Shown piece after piece: positions 46,272 to 59,777 of a DNA stretch of 64,000 bases. The notes below the pieces were generated by a model, which worked only from the letters and a program-made list of their open reading frames with translations, was not told where the DNA came from and searched no databases. Each line of letters starts with the position of its first letter. Position 1 is the stretch's first letter. The stretch comes from Steinernema hermaphroditum. Lineage: Eukaryota > Nematoda > Chromadorea > Rhabditida > Steinernematidae. The stretch lies in the NCBI GenBank assembly GCA_030435675.1, contig CM059625.1, positions 8,618,001 to 8,682,000 of the forward strand. Direction: 5' to 3'. Made by a program: the position numbers and the translations under genes.

Positions 46272-49200
46272 CTACACTATGATTTCTTTGATGACACGCC
46301 GCGAACTTCCATCTACCGAGAATGATGCCGAATCGCTGTCGGTATGCTCATCAGCACTTGTGCGGGGTGCTCGGGGATGGTCGAAAGAGTGGTCGGGCAA
46401 ATAGTAGCCTATCTCTTGATCGTGGAAACCGATGTCAGGCATTTGAGCCATTACGTCCAAATATCCAACAGGACTGTGTTGAATGAAGTTTTCGTTCTGG
46501 AAATCGTAACCATGTTCACTTTCTGTGTGTGGTGACCACGTTTCTGTGCTTGGATCGACAGATCTGAAACAGCAACATGCAATGGAACAGAACCCTTAAT
46601 TTGTCTTACGTCATAGTTTTGCCGGAATAGTCTTGAGCTGAACGCAGTGTAAACACACCACTGTCTGTTTGCGACCCGTGGATAATAGTGTTTTTGGTGT
46701 CCGGTTTTGGCATTGACAAATGCTCGACTTTGCTTCTGCAACTTAAGTAAATTAGACAGCGATGACACTGTATGTTCGTACCCGGCTATGCTATCTCTAT
46801 GAATAGGCGACGATGAGACGTTTCCTTTGGATGACGACATGCACGAATTTCTATTTCTCAGTAAGAAGAAGAAACAACCACATATCAACACAACGGACAC
46901 AACCGCGGCAGCTGCGGCAATTACATACGTCAACAATGAAGCCGTAGTAACATTATCCACTAAAACAAAGGTTCTATCACAGTTTGCTTATGATACACTA
47001 ACCGTATATTTCGGAACCTGCTGAGCACAAGAATGGAGTTCGCCGGATGCAACTACGTACCATGTAGTATTGAGCGGTGCCCAAGTTCTTTATCTTGTCG
47101 TTAGTGGTCTCAAAGCAGTCGATGCTGGACCACTGTACAGGAGTCTCCGCGTTCTTCTTTCTGCCGGAGTAAACCATCAAACAAGAAGTTGTCACATTGG
47201 TCGGCTAAAGACAAATATCCATGTCAAATGCAATTCCGATTCGGGTCTTACTTCAACTGTTATACTTTGATCGTTCCTGTTGTAGTGTACAATCAGCGGC
47301 TTGGCAAAGCTATTGGAAACCTCTACATCAACTGTGAAATCTTCTGTGAGAGGGGTCCACTCAGAACGACCAATGGCAGTCACTGCTCTTAGACGGTACT
47401 GTACACGCGTGAGCGGTAAAAGGCCTGTTAGGTTGTGGGACAAAAACGTTTGGAACGGAGACTCCGTCAGAGACAGCGCATTTGTATCCTAAATAAATGA
47501 TTGTGTGAAGACACAAACTCATCTCACTCACCAAAGACAACGATTTCGACGTGTTTGATGCATAGAGCAGAAAGAATGCGGGATCAGCAAAACCGTCCCG
47601 ATAGTTCACTAACCGATACTCCAGCTCAAAATGCTGCTCGGCACCACCATCAAAACCAGGTTGCCACCCAAGCATCATCCAACTTGTATCCTTCTTAATA
47701 ATACGGACATTTTCGGGCGCAGCAGGAGCTCCTAAATGTGGATTCAATCTATAATGACGAAAGCATTAAACGCACGTTTTTCTCCGAGGAGTATTGACAC
47801 TTCTGCTGTGGGTCCATTACCGTTTGTAGCACGACAGATGTATTCCCCCAAATCACTCTGCTCAGTGTTCTCTATTTGCAGTATTGATTCGTACTCGTCG
47901 ATACTGCCATAAACAGTTGATGTTTGTGAATTGGGCTGCGGATTGTTCTGTTCAGTTCCCCGACTCCAGGAAATTGTAGGTTCTGGTCGAGCCGATACAC
48001 GACACGATAGGCGGGTCTTAACATGCGATGTGGTTGAATGCTTGTGAGTTTACCCTCGAAATTACCGTTGATCCGATCTCGGATGCAGCTAGTGAATGGC
48101 CACTGTAGATCGAATTTAGAATTTTGGGCGCATGGGAAATGGCAATCACAGCTGAGCGTTCGTCGGTCATTCCACTGGTGTCGTCCACCGCAATACACGA
48201 ATAATTCCCCTTGTCACTCCAGACGGCCGAAAACCGTAGGGAGCTGGTTACGTTTTTAGAACAAAACTCGCATCTAAAATCGCTCGTTACCGGCAAGGTT
48301 GGAGGAGTGTGCTTACGAGGATGGTGAGATGATAGTTGTGGTTTCCCAATGTATCCCAAATTCCTGATCACCCGTGAGGTCAATACCATCCTTTTTCCAA
48401 ATTATGCGGGGCGCTGGGTAACCGGTAGCTTCGCATGTGAGGGAAACCGCGTCTCCGCTTTTGAACGTACTAGATGGCCTTGTTGAGCGAATGATTTTAG
48501 GTGGTTCAACAATCTAAAATAGGCTCATTACAGGAGTTCCGTTTAAACCTGTTTACCAAAACTCGGAAGTTTGCTTCTACTCCGTAACCCAAGTCGTTGT
48601 ATGGTATGCACTTATAGATTCCACTGTGCTCCAATGTAGCGTTGTCGATGACGAGTTGAGGCAAATGAAGAGCGTGATTGGATCCCATACCAGACTGCAC
48701 ATTGAACGGTACTATCCACTTATAAGAAGCCTTCGGACTTCCTTCGTCGTCAGTTGAGCAACTCAGGGAAATCCGTTCATTGACTTTAACGTAAGGTGTT
48801 TGGGAGGAAATTATGGCATTTCCAGGCAAGTAGCGAACCTAAAAGGGAGCATATGTAACTTCAGTATAAATGTTAAAACGAACATTGACAAAAGTTGAAG
48901 CTCTGCCGGTCCGTGTTACTGGAATGCTCGAACTATACACGGGAAGTGAATTTACAACCGAGCAGGTGTAATTTCCACTTTGCGAACTAAAGTGAATGAA
49001 AAAGTAAAGGAACATGGCTTTGGTTTACAAACCGATTGACAGAACTGATATGAAGGACACTTCCCGACTGCGAGAAACCATTTGGCCCGCTCCAACTGAT
49101 TGAATCTGGTCGAGGATTGGCATCAAAGCTGCACTCCACCTTCACGTTTTCTCCTTCGGCAGGAGTTGCGTTGTACTGAATTAATAAAATGACGCAACCG

Positions 49201-50829
49201 TGCGAATATGTGAATTACATTAACGGTGACGACAGGACTGTAGAGAACATCAACGGTAAGCTTGCTGGTCGACTTATCCAGGGAATTTGCGGCCACACAA
49301 CGAAAATCACCATGCAATCTTTTCTCGGCGATGAAACTCCACACAGCTCCCGAATGGGATTCACCAGTTGGCACGTGAATCCACTCATAGCGGCTCGGTT
49401 CCGGATTGCCTTCCGCTTCACAGCGAAGCTCCGCCCTCTCTCCCTCCTCGACAAAGTACGGCGACGCTGGTCCCGCGTGTACACGAGGTGGATACAGTAC
49501 CTGAAAACCATTCCTTACATTGTAACCCTGTCAAGCAAGCCTTACGTTCAGCCGATTAGATGTGACCGTTTTCTTTTCTCCAGAAGGCAGCGCTTTGTTC
49601 CATATTTCACAGATTACAAACGCCCCGTTTTCATTTGCATCAACGCGCCATCTAAATTGGATTGTGTGTTATGCGCATTAAGCAAGATATTACTGTAAAA
49701 GGGATGAGGTTGTTCCAGCGTGGTTTGAGGAGGATCGTAGTTGGTACCAAGCTTCCGGCAATGAGGTTCCATTTTCAAACACCCAGTTAAACTGAGGTTC
49801 TGGATTTCCACCCGTTGAATGGCATTCGAAGGTAACGAGATCATTTTCTTTTACAGGCTGTTCAGGTTGGCTAGTGATGACGGGAGGTCCAGGTGGAACT
49901 GCAAGAGGTGATGGATTAATAAGAACAATGTATATGTTCTTCAAAATCATAATTTGCTTTAGGAGAAAAGAGAATTTCTTTGTTCTTTTGCGTCTGCTAT
50001 TCAAAAAATGGAACAAAAGCGTCGAGTGACCTAGGTGCTCCCCAGGGAAAATGTTTTCAGCATGAAAACTTCGTTGTATATAACCGATAGCATGTCCTCT
50101 TTAGGGAAGAGTCATGGAAACAAGCATCAGATCTGCATTTTCGCGAAGAATTATTGAAGCTTAGGTGAAACCAAACCTACCGACTACAACAATGTTTGCT
50201 GGTCGAGTCTCCTTCTGCTTTCCACTTTCCTTGTCGAGGATAGAACAGAAGAACTTTCCATTGTCTTTTTCGAACGACACACTCTTAACTTTTAAGTTGT
50301 AGGTTCCTGAAGAGATATCTTCGACAAGTGTGTAATCGTCAGACATAAATGACTGTCCGTTGCGAGTGATAAATCTATAAGTAACGCTTTTCTTTCTTCT
50401 CTGATTTCCCTTATTTCACCAACCGTGGACTTCCTATCACTCTGGACCAAAAATGCTCGTATCTTTTCCGATCTCTATACTCTTCGCCGAAAGAGCATAG
50501 CAATAGTGGTCCTTCTTCACCGGAAGCAACATAGTACGGTTCCTCTTGTGGTTGAGATGTAAAGGGAACATCGTCATCTAAACATATCGAGTACAGTGTG
50601 TTCTGTTCACAAATTATCGCATAACGATAGTGCAAAAAAGAACGTTTGTCTTCTTAGCACAACACACTGTGCGGTATAATTATGAGGATGACCTAGATAC
50701 AGTCCTCCGAATCGCAGCGAAAGAACTAAAGAATATATGGATGTCGAAGGAAGACTCACCTGCAAAGCTGTGGACAAGATGTATTGCTAGACCGATAATG
50801 AGTAGAAATCTAGTTGAAGACATTGTCAT
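46272..50829 (-). CDS. nephrin/SYG-2-like immunoglobulin-superfamily receptor
   Basis: This large type I membrane protein is read from 50829 downward. Exon 1 (50829-50760) is a signal peptide (MTMSSTRFLLIIGLAIHLVHS). The following exons (50577-50420, 50374-50181, from 49898 and on) encode seven Ig-like domains, recognisable by Cys plus D-x-G-x-Y-x-C (for example SGIYKCIPYN, GNYSCIAVDD, LGEYICRATN). One FN3 domain follows (APENVRIIKKDTSWMMLGW ... RSEWTPLTE). The transmembrane segment is LTYVIAAAAAVVSVVLICGC near 46930-46870. The cytoplasmic tail is about 170 residues, with Tyr/Ser-rich stretches. PPGPPVITSQPEQPVKENDLV resembles the nephrin/SYG-2 group, whose members bind SYG-1/Neph partners at synapses and cell junctions. 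Tail exons 46850-46272 were joined with two short introns. Not every exon border was fixed. Confidence 0.82.
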
Positions 50830-53800
50830 TGTTGGAGTTGAAGGCGCGCATTAAACGCAGCCTTTATATGCTTGCAGATGATGCGATGCAGCTGTTTGCG
50901 GATGGTGTTAATACTAATGCTAATCCTGAAATTAACATCCGTGTTGGATAAAGGTAGCCAATGGGACAGCTTTCGTTCGCGCAGATTAAAGGAGGCCCAC
51001 TGGAACAACAACAACACAGCTAAGCATCAAAGGTACACGACAAAGCCAGTGAGCTATAGATAAATTACCAAATCGCCCAGTGAGTAGGCATTCAACGATG
51101 TGTCACACGACCGCAACAAAATATGGGCAAAATGTACAGCCGGTCATTAAACGAGGTGCTCGTCGGAGGCACGAACGGTCATTGTTGACGTTCACTCGGT
51201 CACTCTTTTTTTCACGAGCCGGAGGTTCAAAATCAAAAAGAACGTTAAGGGGGTGGGCAACAGCAACAGCGGCACATCAGTTGGTCAAACTATAAATTCC
51301 CATGTCAGTAAACGCGAAAAAAGATTGAACTGCAGATAACCCGAAAGAAGGCAATGCCGCATGAACGGCTTCGGAGACGTGAACCACCCTTATGTCGTAG
51401 TAACCTTATTAACAAATGAGTTTGAACGTAACACTGGTGAGAAATTCTTTTCTCTTCATATTAAATATCTTTTTGCAGAGGGAAGCTTAGAACGCTTCTA
51501 AAAACAAGATCGGAATGGACCCATTCTTCCCGCTTCACTTCCGGCAGCGAAAGGCTATTTGACGCAACCATGAACCACAAGAGAGTAATCATTATAAGTG
51601 TATGAAGAGCGGCCTCCGCCATATGGACGAGTGCGAAATTATCCAACCTCACAATTTGGAAGGGTCTCGTTCGAACGCTCAGAGAGGCAAATGTGCGTGT
51701 AACGCGTGCTAAGATGGTAAGCAATCTCTAGACGGCACAGTCGCCGCCGACCGCCGACCTTGACGCGAAGGTGTGCGATGTGCACCGCACTGTTGCTCTG
51801 CGCGCGAACCTTGGCGGGCACTTTTCGCACGCTATATCGGGGGAACACGTGCTGCTGCATGCAGATGTCCCTGTAACCGTGACACATGCGCGAAGAGGCG
51901 CGAACAAAAACAGCGCGAACACCTTGCGCTCGCGGGAACATCATTCGGACACCTACCTCGCTTCATAATCGCACATTGTTTTGATTTGACCTCGACTAAT
52001 CAGCGCGATAATTTAACGGTACGCGGCACTTATGCGCAAATGACCGTCGCCATGTAAGGCGCACCTAATCCCCTACTTTCCTCACCTGATGATGCTCGTG
52101 GGGGAGCGAACCCCTGCGATGACCACTGGAGCGAACGCGTTCCTTACTCACCGGACACAAGAACAATTATTAAAACGTACGCAACAATGCGAGTCAGCAT
52201 TATTGCACACTGTGCACGAAGTATCACACATGCATGGGTGAGGTTGCTCGAAATCGCACAGAAGATTACTGTTTGAGAGCCTTGTCATTGAGGGCTTTAG
52301 CAAATTTATTGCATTGTCAGGTGTCGCGTTGCAGAGAGAAAGGGCCACCGAGGAGAAACTCATAAATAAGCCCAAACATGTTGCCATTTGTACTAAAGAT
52401 TAATAGTTTCGCTGGTTGGAAAAGGTTGACGGTGGCAGGCAACGATGAAGATGAAACACTTAACAATTTGGAAAATTTCCAGCAACGTCAGGCGAGTTGT
52501 TCGTGAAAGTGTAGCAGAATAAACAGACAAAATATTAGCGCAATGTACGCACAGTCAAAGACGTGAACGAACGACCATATCCTTACAGTGATCGATATCA
52601 TGACTTGCACATCGCCTCATGTATAATGCACGGATCAACGGGCTGGAGACATGGCAGATATGTCGCGTGGCATCTGTTGCATATCTCCGCGTACTGTCAG
52701 GTTGCCGATCTCACCACCCGATTTCCGATCGGTACCGTGAAAACCATAATGGTACGCGCGCGCTGTTTATGCATAGACGGAGGTATGGAGGTCGTCATTC
52801 CAGGAAGTCATATGAAAACATACACTGTGATCTTTTATGATTACTCAAAATATCCTCAATTCGTGAAATGTCTTCATTTCTGTAACCAACCAGTTAAGTT
52901 AAAAAGTCATCTTGTTTGGAAAGACCAATTTTCCCTTCTGAACTCGAAAAGGAGCGGTTTGAAGACAGAAATGAATTAGTGTTTCGCCAACACCGACAAA
53001 GGTGAGATTCATATCAAAAATCTCGAGGATAGATTCATATCATGGCGGCGCCGAGCATAAACAGGGCGAATGGTGGCTATGCCGATGATGACAGCCTCGC
53101 AGGCGACCAAGAGGTCAACAAAATTGGAACCGCGTTCACGTTGTTCCCCGTGTACAAACAGTCTTGAACGCATCGAAAACACTTCAAGAATCGAGGATGC
53201 GTACGCAAGCCTCTCGATAGGTCAAGCCTCAGATGTAAGCTTGGCGATGGTAAGATACAGTTTTCGGTGCGCTAAAAGCGTTTTTGTTGTAAAGAATGTC
53301 CAGTGGACCCACTCAAGAGAAGTGTCGTTTTGCGGTGCGAAAATGTGTACTCCTTCGGACACCTCAAGAACTGTCGATACTCTTCGTGCTTTAATCTCTT
53401 AAACTATCGTCTTTTTTCGAATAGGCACCCGGTGAGACGGTAAATCAGTTAGGCCGGTCGTAACCGAAATGGATTAGCGCAAGAGTGATCAAGAGTGACC
53501 GTTCGGAATTGAAACAAGCTGTGGATAGAGGAGGGAGGACGGGTGCGAAAAGGCGAAAATTGGAGATCGCCTGGAGTCTACGCTGTGCGCGACTGAAGGA
53601 GATCCGCGATTAATTCTGAGCGATTACAATTTCGCGTCGCCGCGAATAAAATTGTCTGGAACGCCGCTCGCCAAATCAAAAAAAGCTTTTCCCTCGTTAA
53701 CTCAGTACGTAAGGGAGACTAAGAACAAGAATACGAGGGCGAGCAAAAACTGTGGCGAACTACAGAAATACGATGTAAGCGCAGTGATCAGATGAAGAGC

Positions 53801-55432
53801 AAATTGGCTCATCAAAAAGTGCTCACGAACGCGTCTGTAAATCTGTGCGACGTTCGGCATCGTATTGCGAAATGTCATACAAGACTGGGAGAGTGAATTA
53901 TAACGGCGCAAGAGACGGTAAAACGTAAAGCGTGCGGGAAGCTATTGATGACCAATGAGAGGACAGGACATAGAGGCCGACAGGTGGTGAGAACAGTGCG
54001 CGGAGGAGTATGCGCAGGTCGTCGGTCGAACGCACACATAAATCTCATCACCGCAGCGCTGTAGTACATAAAGCATTCAGAAACGATATAGCTGCACTGT
54101 GCGGCGGCCCCTACCGAGAACCGCTGACCGCCGATCGTTGCCAGAGTGACGCGAAGGGACATGGCCCTTGCGAGGGAGGTGCGGGCCTTGTGCTAACTTC
54201 CGGGCGCGTTTGCAGTGACCCACGGCAAGGAGACAACACCGAAACGAAGCGCAAAATATAGACATACACAAAACAAAGCGCCAATGGTCAACGTGCGAAA
54301 TGGTGACATTGCAAAGCGTATCCCAAAGGGGGAGCATCAACAAAACGCGTAGACTTTATTAGCATAATTCTCGCACAAAGTGTGAGAGAACTCGGACCGT
54401 ACGACTTCCTTTCATCTCGAAGTCTTATCTGCTAAGGGTTGGGTTTCGAGGAAAACGAGCTATCCGCCAAAGCGATGATCGAGAAAGTGATAAATCGGCC
54501 ATAAACAATATGCGAGTTGGCTTTGGTTGACCGCCTGACCCTGAGTTTATTGTTTTATCCGCTAATCGCTTTGCGGCATCGATTAACAGAACAGATATGT
54601 GACCAGATGACTTGCGACAAGGCAACATATGTCTGTGCGGACATTAGTTGTTCCTAATGTTGCGCTCATTTATCATCTCCTTACAACCAACAAGGCTAGG
54701 TCTCTACAATTGCAGTTGCTCCATTGTGTAATTTTCTGAAAACTAACGAAATCTGCTTATATTATATAAACGGTAGTGGCATGATCGAAAATTGCCAAAA
54801 ATTGAGTGGTTTGTATTCATTTCATTTATTCATTTACTACTGAATTAATGGTAATGAAGAACCGTAGTCGTCGCTTCTCTTCCTTCTTTGGCACTCTTCG
54901 GCACACGATGTCGGACTCAAAGACATTTGTACCATCAGTTTATTCAGGCCTCGAAGCGGTGAAGAGGCTCAATCCGGAAGCAGCTCGATATTGGGGCTCG
55001 GCAAACGAAACGGAAACCCATCTTCGGATCGGCTGCCGGCGCGGACTTTGAAGTTGGAGCGGTTCCTCGGCTTGAGGGCGATGCGGGTGGTCGGGCGGTT
55101 TTGATGATCTACTACTGATGTGGTTCAGCTTACGTTGCACGCCAGCCACGAAGGATTCGAACGGGGAGATTGTGACAATACTCAACTGAACTTTAGAGAG
55201 AGCGAATAAGTGAGCCGACTGATCGCAACCGATACAAATAAAATGAAAGGTTCATAATTAAAGCAAAGTGAGACTGTACCGACTTCTTCTTTTCAAGGAC
55301 AGTATATTTTAGTATTTTACAACAATGTATTGTGGAAACTGTGTGAGGGATGTCACTTTATCGGATAATACGAAACAATTGCTTATTCTGGAGCTCCAAC
55401 AAATACAAGCACGAAAAGCTGACGTAACTTGC
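50830..55432. other. large gene-poor region
   Basis: About 4.6 kb between the starts of the Ig receptor and the end of the homeobox gene. One small secreted-peptide candidate (51461-51622, minus) is listed separately. Other frames (51639-52057, 52563-52979, 53070-53402, 53702-54343, 54806-55185) overlap on opposite strands and show no family features. Given the neighbouring homeobox gene, distal regulatory DNA is a reasonable guess, but no element can be named. Confidence 0.35.
51461..51622 (-). CDS. candidate small secreted peptide
   Basis: A short frame starting MAEAALHTLIMITLLWFMVA has the charge-poor hydrophobic core and small residues of a signal peptide. It is followed by about 30 residues (SNSLSLPEVKREEWVHSDLV) with a Lys-Arg that could be a processing site. 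It is 53 residues in total with no Cys and no RFG motif. It may be the first exon of a longer gene or a chance frame. No homologue is recognised. Confidence 0.25.
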   Translation of the reverse strand: MAEAALHTLIMITLLWFMVASNSLSLPEVKREEWVHSDLVFRSVLSFPLQKDI

Positions 55433-56014
55433 TCAAGAGCTTGATGTTTCGATGATGGTAATGTTTCTGTCATCCTTCTTCTTCCACTTCGTTCGACGGT
55501 TTTGGAACCAGATTTTCACCTATAGCAATGCAATTAAGAACGAGATGGGTGGTGAGTTGACTACCTGAGTCTCGGTAACATTCAGATTCCTTGCGAGCTG
55601 AGAACGTTCACTGGACGACAGGTATTTCTTTACTTCGAATTGTTTTTCTAATTCAAAGATTTGACGACCAGAAAACGTTGTTCTGATCTTTTTCTTTTTC
55701 GAGTTTGTCTTCGATGGTCTATTGCTGGAAGGGCCACACGTGTGCTGGCTTTCGTTGTGTTCGCCTAACATAATTATCCAAATATTAACGGTTCTCTCTC
55801 ATCCGAGCGAATGATTACCGATGTTTTTGAGACCTAAAATATCGTTGATAGAATACGGCGTTGGCTTCCTTTCAGGTGGCATCAAAAGAGCGTTCCACAG
55901 AGGGTTCATAGGAATGAGCGGAAACATTATCTGTGGAGACAGGAAGAAAGGTGGAGGTAGCAAGGCGCATTCAATCGAACTTTGCTGTTCCCTGTGCAGA
56001 AAAGCTTCGAACAT
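55433..56014 (-). CDS. NK-type homeobox transcription factor
   Basis: Three exons: 56014-55819, 55764-55565 and 55519-55433, in frame to 160 residues; a start at 55927 would give 131. The N-terminal part has YSINDILGL, an EH1/TN-like repression motif of NK-class proteins that binds Groucho/UNC-37. The homeodomain begins [20 protein letters not shown], continues ... [20 protein letters not shown] and ends [14 protein letters not shown]. It is complete with Gln50 and Asn51, and an intron falls between homeodomain positions 44 and 45 (TETQ/VKIW). The sequence resembles the NK7/Nedx group, to which C. elegans ceh-9 has been assigned; that placement is from memory. Only about 15 residues follow the homeodomain. 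The polypyrimidine tract and CAG before 55930 make an upstream intron, and hence the shorter start, possible. Confidence 0.85.
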
Positions 56015-57210
56015 GATGAATGAAGATCTGAAAAAGAGCGACGAGATTCAGCACAACTTTGAAAGTGTAAAAACATGGCCGTTTGGGCGCCGATTGCGAC
56101 AACTTTGGCGTTTGTCCCTCCTCTCAAGCGATCTGATTTAATTACTGTGATAGACACTTGTGAATTCGTTTCGAGCGCTAATCTGGCCCTCTACCGTTTC
56201 GCCACAGTGGGCACGGCTCGAAAACATTCCGACCACGCCTTGCTATCATCCCTCTTTAACAAATCCCATGGGTAAATTTGTTAATGCTTAGTGCGCTTAA
56301 AGCAAATTGAACAGATTGTTGATTCCTAAATTGGATTGAAATCAACGAAGCCGTTTGCCGCAAATCATTGTGCTTAAAGTCGAGCGATATGTGCTTCGAA
56401 GAAAAAGAAGGACACCGCAAACAGAAAGAGACTTGATATTCTGTTGCAGCCTTTGCACAGACATACTATAGTTTAAGGTGGTCAAAAATGTTGAAGCAGT
56501 CTCTCGTTCCACAATGGTTAATGTCTCTATAACTATAAGTCCGCTCAGATATTAATCATTTATTCAATTAAAAGTTAATAATTGCAGCAAAAAAGGTGAA
56601 TTTCTTCTTTTTGGGGTGCTTCAATTTGCCTCAACAAAAAACTTTACCTCTTCTTGTTTGGAATATTTAGAATATGAATATAGTTGCGGCTATGAACGAT
56701 TTTTATTTTGGGTTTTGGTATTATCGAATCAATCTTGGTGATCTCTCACTTTGTGTCTTACAGTCATCGCTGTCTTTCAGCGTTTCCGACTTTGCTTGAT
56801 TCGGGCTGAGAAGAACTGTTTATGAGTGACATTGCGTTTGTAGTTGGCTACTGTTGGCGACTCAAGCGATTTCAGCTTGAATGTTAACACACAGAAACGT
56901 TTATTATGTTCCGAGAAGACGTATTGCAGATACAATAGGGAGTGTACAGCGTAGCTGCCATGTGCTTGTTCATAAATATACATTCGTTCATCAAGGAGAT
57001 GCGACTTGTTCTAGAGCCAGATAGCGAAAAGACGAACATTAGAAGCACGTTTTGGGGAAATTATGTGAGAACGCTTTTGTTTAAAGCGATGAAGAAGGAA
57101 GTGTTTAAAACTAGAGATGCTTATTAATAACAGACATGTGAGACAATTGTGAACATGGTTCCCGAATTTTACTGTGTACAATGCAAACACAACGAAAGAA
57201 GCAGCCCTTT
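56015..57210. other. intergenic between homeobox gene and apl-1
   Basis: About 1.2 kb comprising the homeobox promoter side and the apl-1 3' UTR. A 106-codon plus-strand frame at 55821-56141 is the shadow of the homeobox exon. Nothing else is seen. Confidence 0.4.
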
Positions 57211-59777
57211 CTATGGCTTGCTGTCGAAGAACGAGTATGTGGGATTCTCGTATCCGTTCACTTGCATTCCATTCACGTGACGCTCTTCTGGGGTGCACAC
57301 GTCAACCTGCAATCCATGGCGCCGGTATGAAATAATGAATGTCATTGTGTACCTCGATGAATCCAGCGCGTTGCAACCTTCGCCGTTCGAAGAACACCGA
57401 GAGAACGCCGAGGAAGATGGTTCCGGTTATGATGACAACGATCACGTAGGGTGTGTAACTGCGGACCAACGTTGGTGACTCTTCGCCATCGGCCTTGTTT
57501 TGGACGAGTGGCTGGTGGCGAGCGTAGGCGGGTGGGGCCGCGAGATCGTGGACACGTACGGTATCGCTCCGAATGGGTTCGACGACAACGTGCCATTCGT
57601 TGTCGTCTTCCTCCTTTTTGTCGCTCTTCTCATCGTCGTTGTCATCGCTGTACTCAATGTCCTCATCGTCCTCCTCGTCCTCTTCAGATTCGCTGTCCTC
57701 GTCGTTCTTATCGGAATTTTTCTTCGACAAATCCTCGTCTTTCTTTTCTTTTGGTGCTGCTTCCTTTGAAACACTTTCTTCTTCGTCGTCCTCTTCGGAG
57801 CTACTTGTGTCCAACAGTGTCTAAAACATTGAATGTCATCGTCTTTCAGTTCAACAATATCCAAAAGTCACCTTGACTATCTCCTTTGGAGTTGTCGTGG
57901 TTATGGATGCAGAAGTGGTCGTTTTAACACTCTTCTCAGCATTGCCACCCTCGCGAAGATCATCATAAATCTGTTTGTAAAGGTTAATCAGCTTCTCGTT
58001 ATTTCCACTCTCTCCGATCTTCAAAAGCTCCTCGCTGGAGATCTCGGGTGTGTTCTCATGGCGGTATTCCCTCCAGAACTCCACTAAAACATGAAGTGAC
58101 GAACAAAAGTTGTGAGATGGGAATGTTCAACCTGCAATTGGGCGGACTTGCTGTTCGAGATCAGGGAAGTCTCGCAGCATGGCGAGAGTTCCATTGATGC
58201 GGAGATCAATGTATCGCAAACGGTACAACAAGATATCTTTGAACGTCTCGGCTTCGTCTTGATCTGTACGGAGCAGATGACGGTAGCGGTTCAGCATGTG
58301 GGTGCGATCCTTCTCTTCAGCTCGGATATAGGCCTTGAGGGTCTTCAAGACGTTGTGCTTGTTTGGCTTTCCCACCTGAAGAGCCAAGGCAGAGCGATAG
58401 TCGTGAGTGGCCTAAAGGGGTAACCATTCAGATAAGTTCGTCTCGTTTGAAAAGATACCTGGCGTTTCTTTTCGTTGAGAGAGGCTTGGACGCGCTCCTC
58501 GTGAACATCTTCGATCTGCTTGCGTTGTTCACGGTTTTCCTCCTCCAGAGCAGCGACTGTCTTTCGGAAACGAGCGACCATCTCCGCCTTGAACTTTTCG
58601 GCTCCCTTCGAGTCGTTGACCTTCATCTTCTTGTAGCGTTCCATTAGCGCGGTCCATTCGTTGATCACCTTAGCAACCTTGGCTCGGTGCTTCTTATCGA
58701 GACGCTTTTGAGCCTCGCGGAAATTCTCATGCTCGTTTTCCAGGTCAATCTCTTTGAAGTACGCATCTTGCATTACGGTCTGGACAGCCGATTCTAAACA
58801 ACTCTCTGCTACAGCTCAAACCTCTTTGTTCTCACCATGATCATCATCGTATTCCTCGTACTCATCATCATCTTCATCATCATCTTCGTCGTCATCATCA
58901 TCATCCTCATCCTCAGCTGTGCTCTTTTCTAACGCTTTAGCAGGAGCAGAGACGTTTGCCTTTGACTCTGTACAGAAAAGATTAACACTGGCACGTTTTG
59001 CTTATCACATACTGGTGGTCTCCTCTCCAGGACAGCACACGAATTCGACTCCGCGGAACATATCGAGGCCACACGGCTCCAGCATAGCAAATGATTGTAC
59101 TTTCATCGATTTTGGTTCACTTTTCTTGCCGCATTCATCTCGGGCTACACCCTGCCAGTGACCGTAATCCTTACAGAAGCTTCGACCGTTGACGTGACCA
59201 AAGCGACATCCGTGTGACACTTGGAGAGCCTCGGAACGGAATTCTCCGACTGGACAGGGCGTCTTATGTACTTTTATCAAACTCGTGTGGAACTTACCGA
59301 CGCACCGGAATGGCTTAACCGTGTGAGTGAACTTGCACGATTTGCCGCCTTCCTTGCACCACTTCTCGATGGTCATATCGTGTGAGTACTCAACGATGTT
59401 GGTGATGTTCTCCTTAGGGTAGACCTGAGGCAGAGTAGTCAGTTATTTTTTGAGCCTTATGCTGTTGATACCTTTTTACAGTACTTCAGAATGTCCAACT
59501 TTCCTGTCAGACAAGTAGCATATCTGTCAGAGTCGGACTTCCAAGTTCCATCAACGTCCTGGTACCTATTACGGTAGCCGCATTGGAAAGCCACCAAGTT
59601 GACGAATTTAGTGTGTTCGCGGTCGGAATTTTCACCACTGTCCACCGCTGCTGAGACACTCTCAAATGGGAACGTTATAAAGCCATTGTGAATTAATAAT
59701 AAACCTACATCAATGGAAGAAGTCGCAATGAGTGGAGCAAAAAGCAGTAACAAAAGCAGCCGAGTCGAGGCAGCCAT
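57211..59777 (-). CDS. apl-1: amyloid precursor-like protein APL-1
   Basis: Exons: 59777-59472 (probably split by one short intron), 59424-59298, 59249-59013, 58967-58836, 58793-58459, 58411-58132, 58083-57872, 57820-57353 and 57306-57211. APP-family proteins are type I membrane proteins of neurons and epithelia. Order: signal peptide ([18 protein letters not shown]); E1 with growth-factor-like part ([17 protein letters not shown]) and copper-binding-like part ([28 protein letters not shown]); a Glu/Asp-rich linker; E2 helices ([39 protein letters not shown]); a second long acidic stretch; one membrane span ([20 protein letters not shown]) followed by ERRR; and a tail ending [14 protein letters not shown], with the invariant YENPTY endocytosis and adaptor motif. 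No Kunitz domain and no Abeta-like segment are visible, as in C. elegans APL-1. Confidence 0.96.

Noticed and set aside
52563..52979. 138-codon plus-strand frame
   Set aside because: No domain, no signal peptide, no splice partner, low plausibility of composition.
57442..57876. Long plus- and minus-strand frames opposite the apl-1 acidic exon
   Set aside because: Shadows of the GAA/GAT-rich coding sequence; low-complexity translations.
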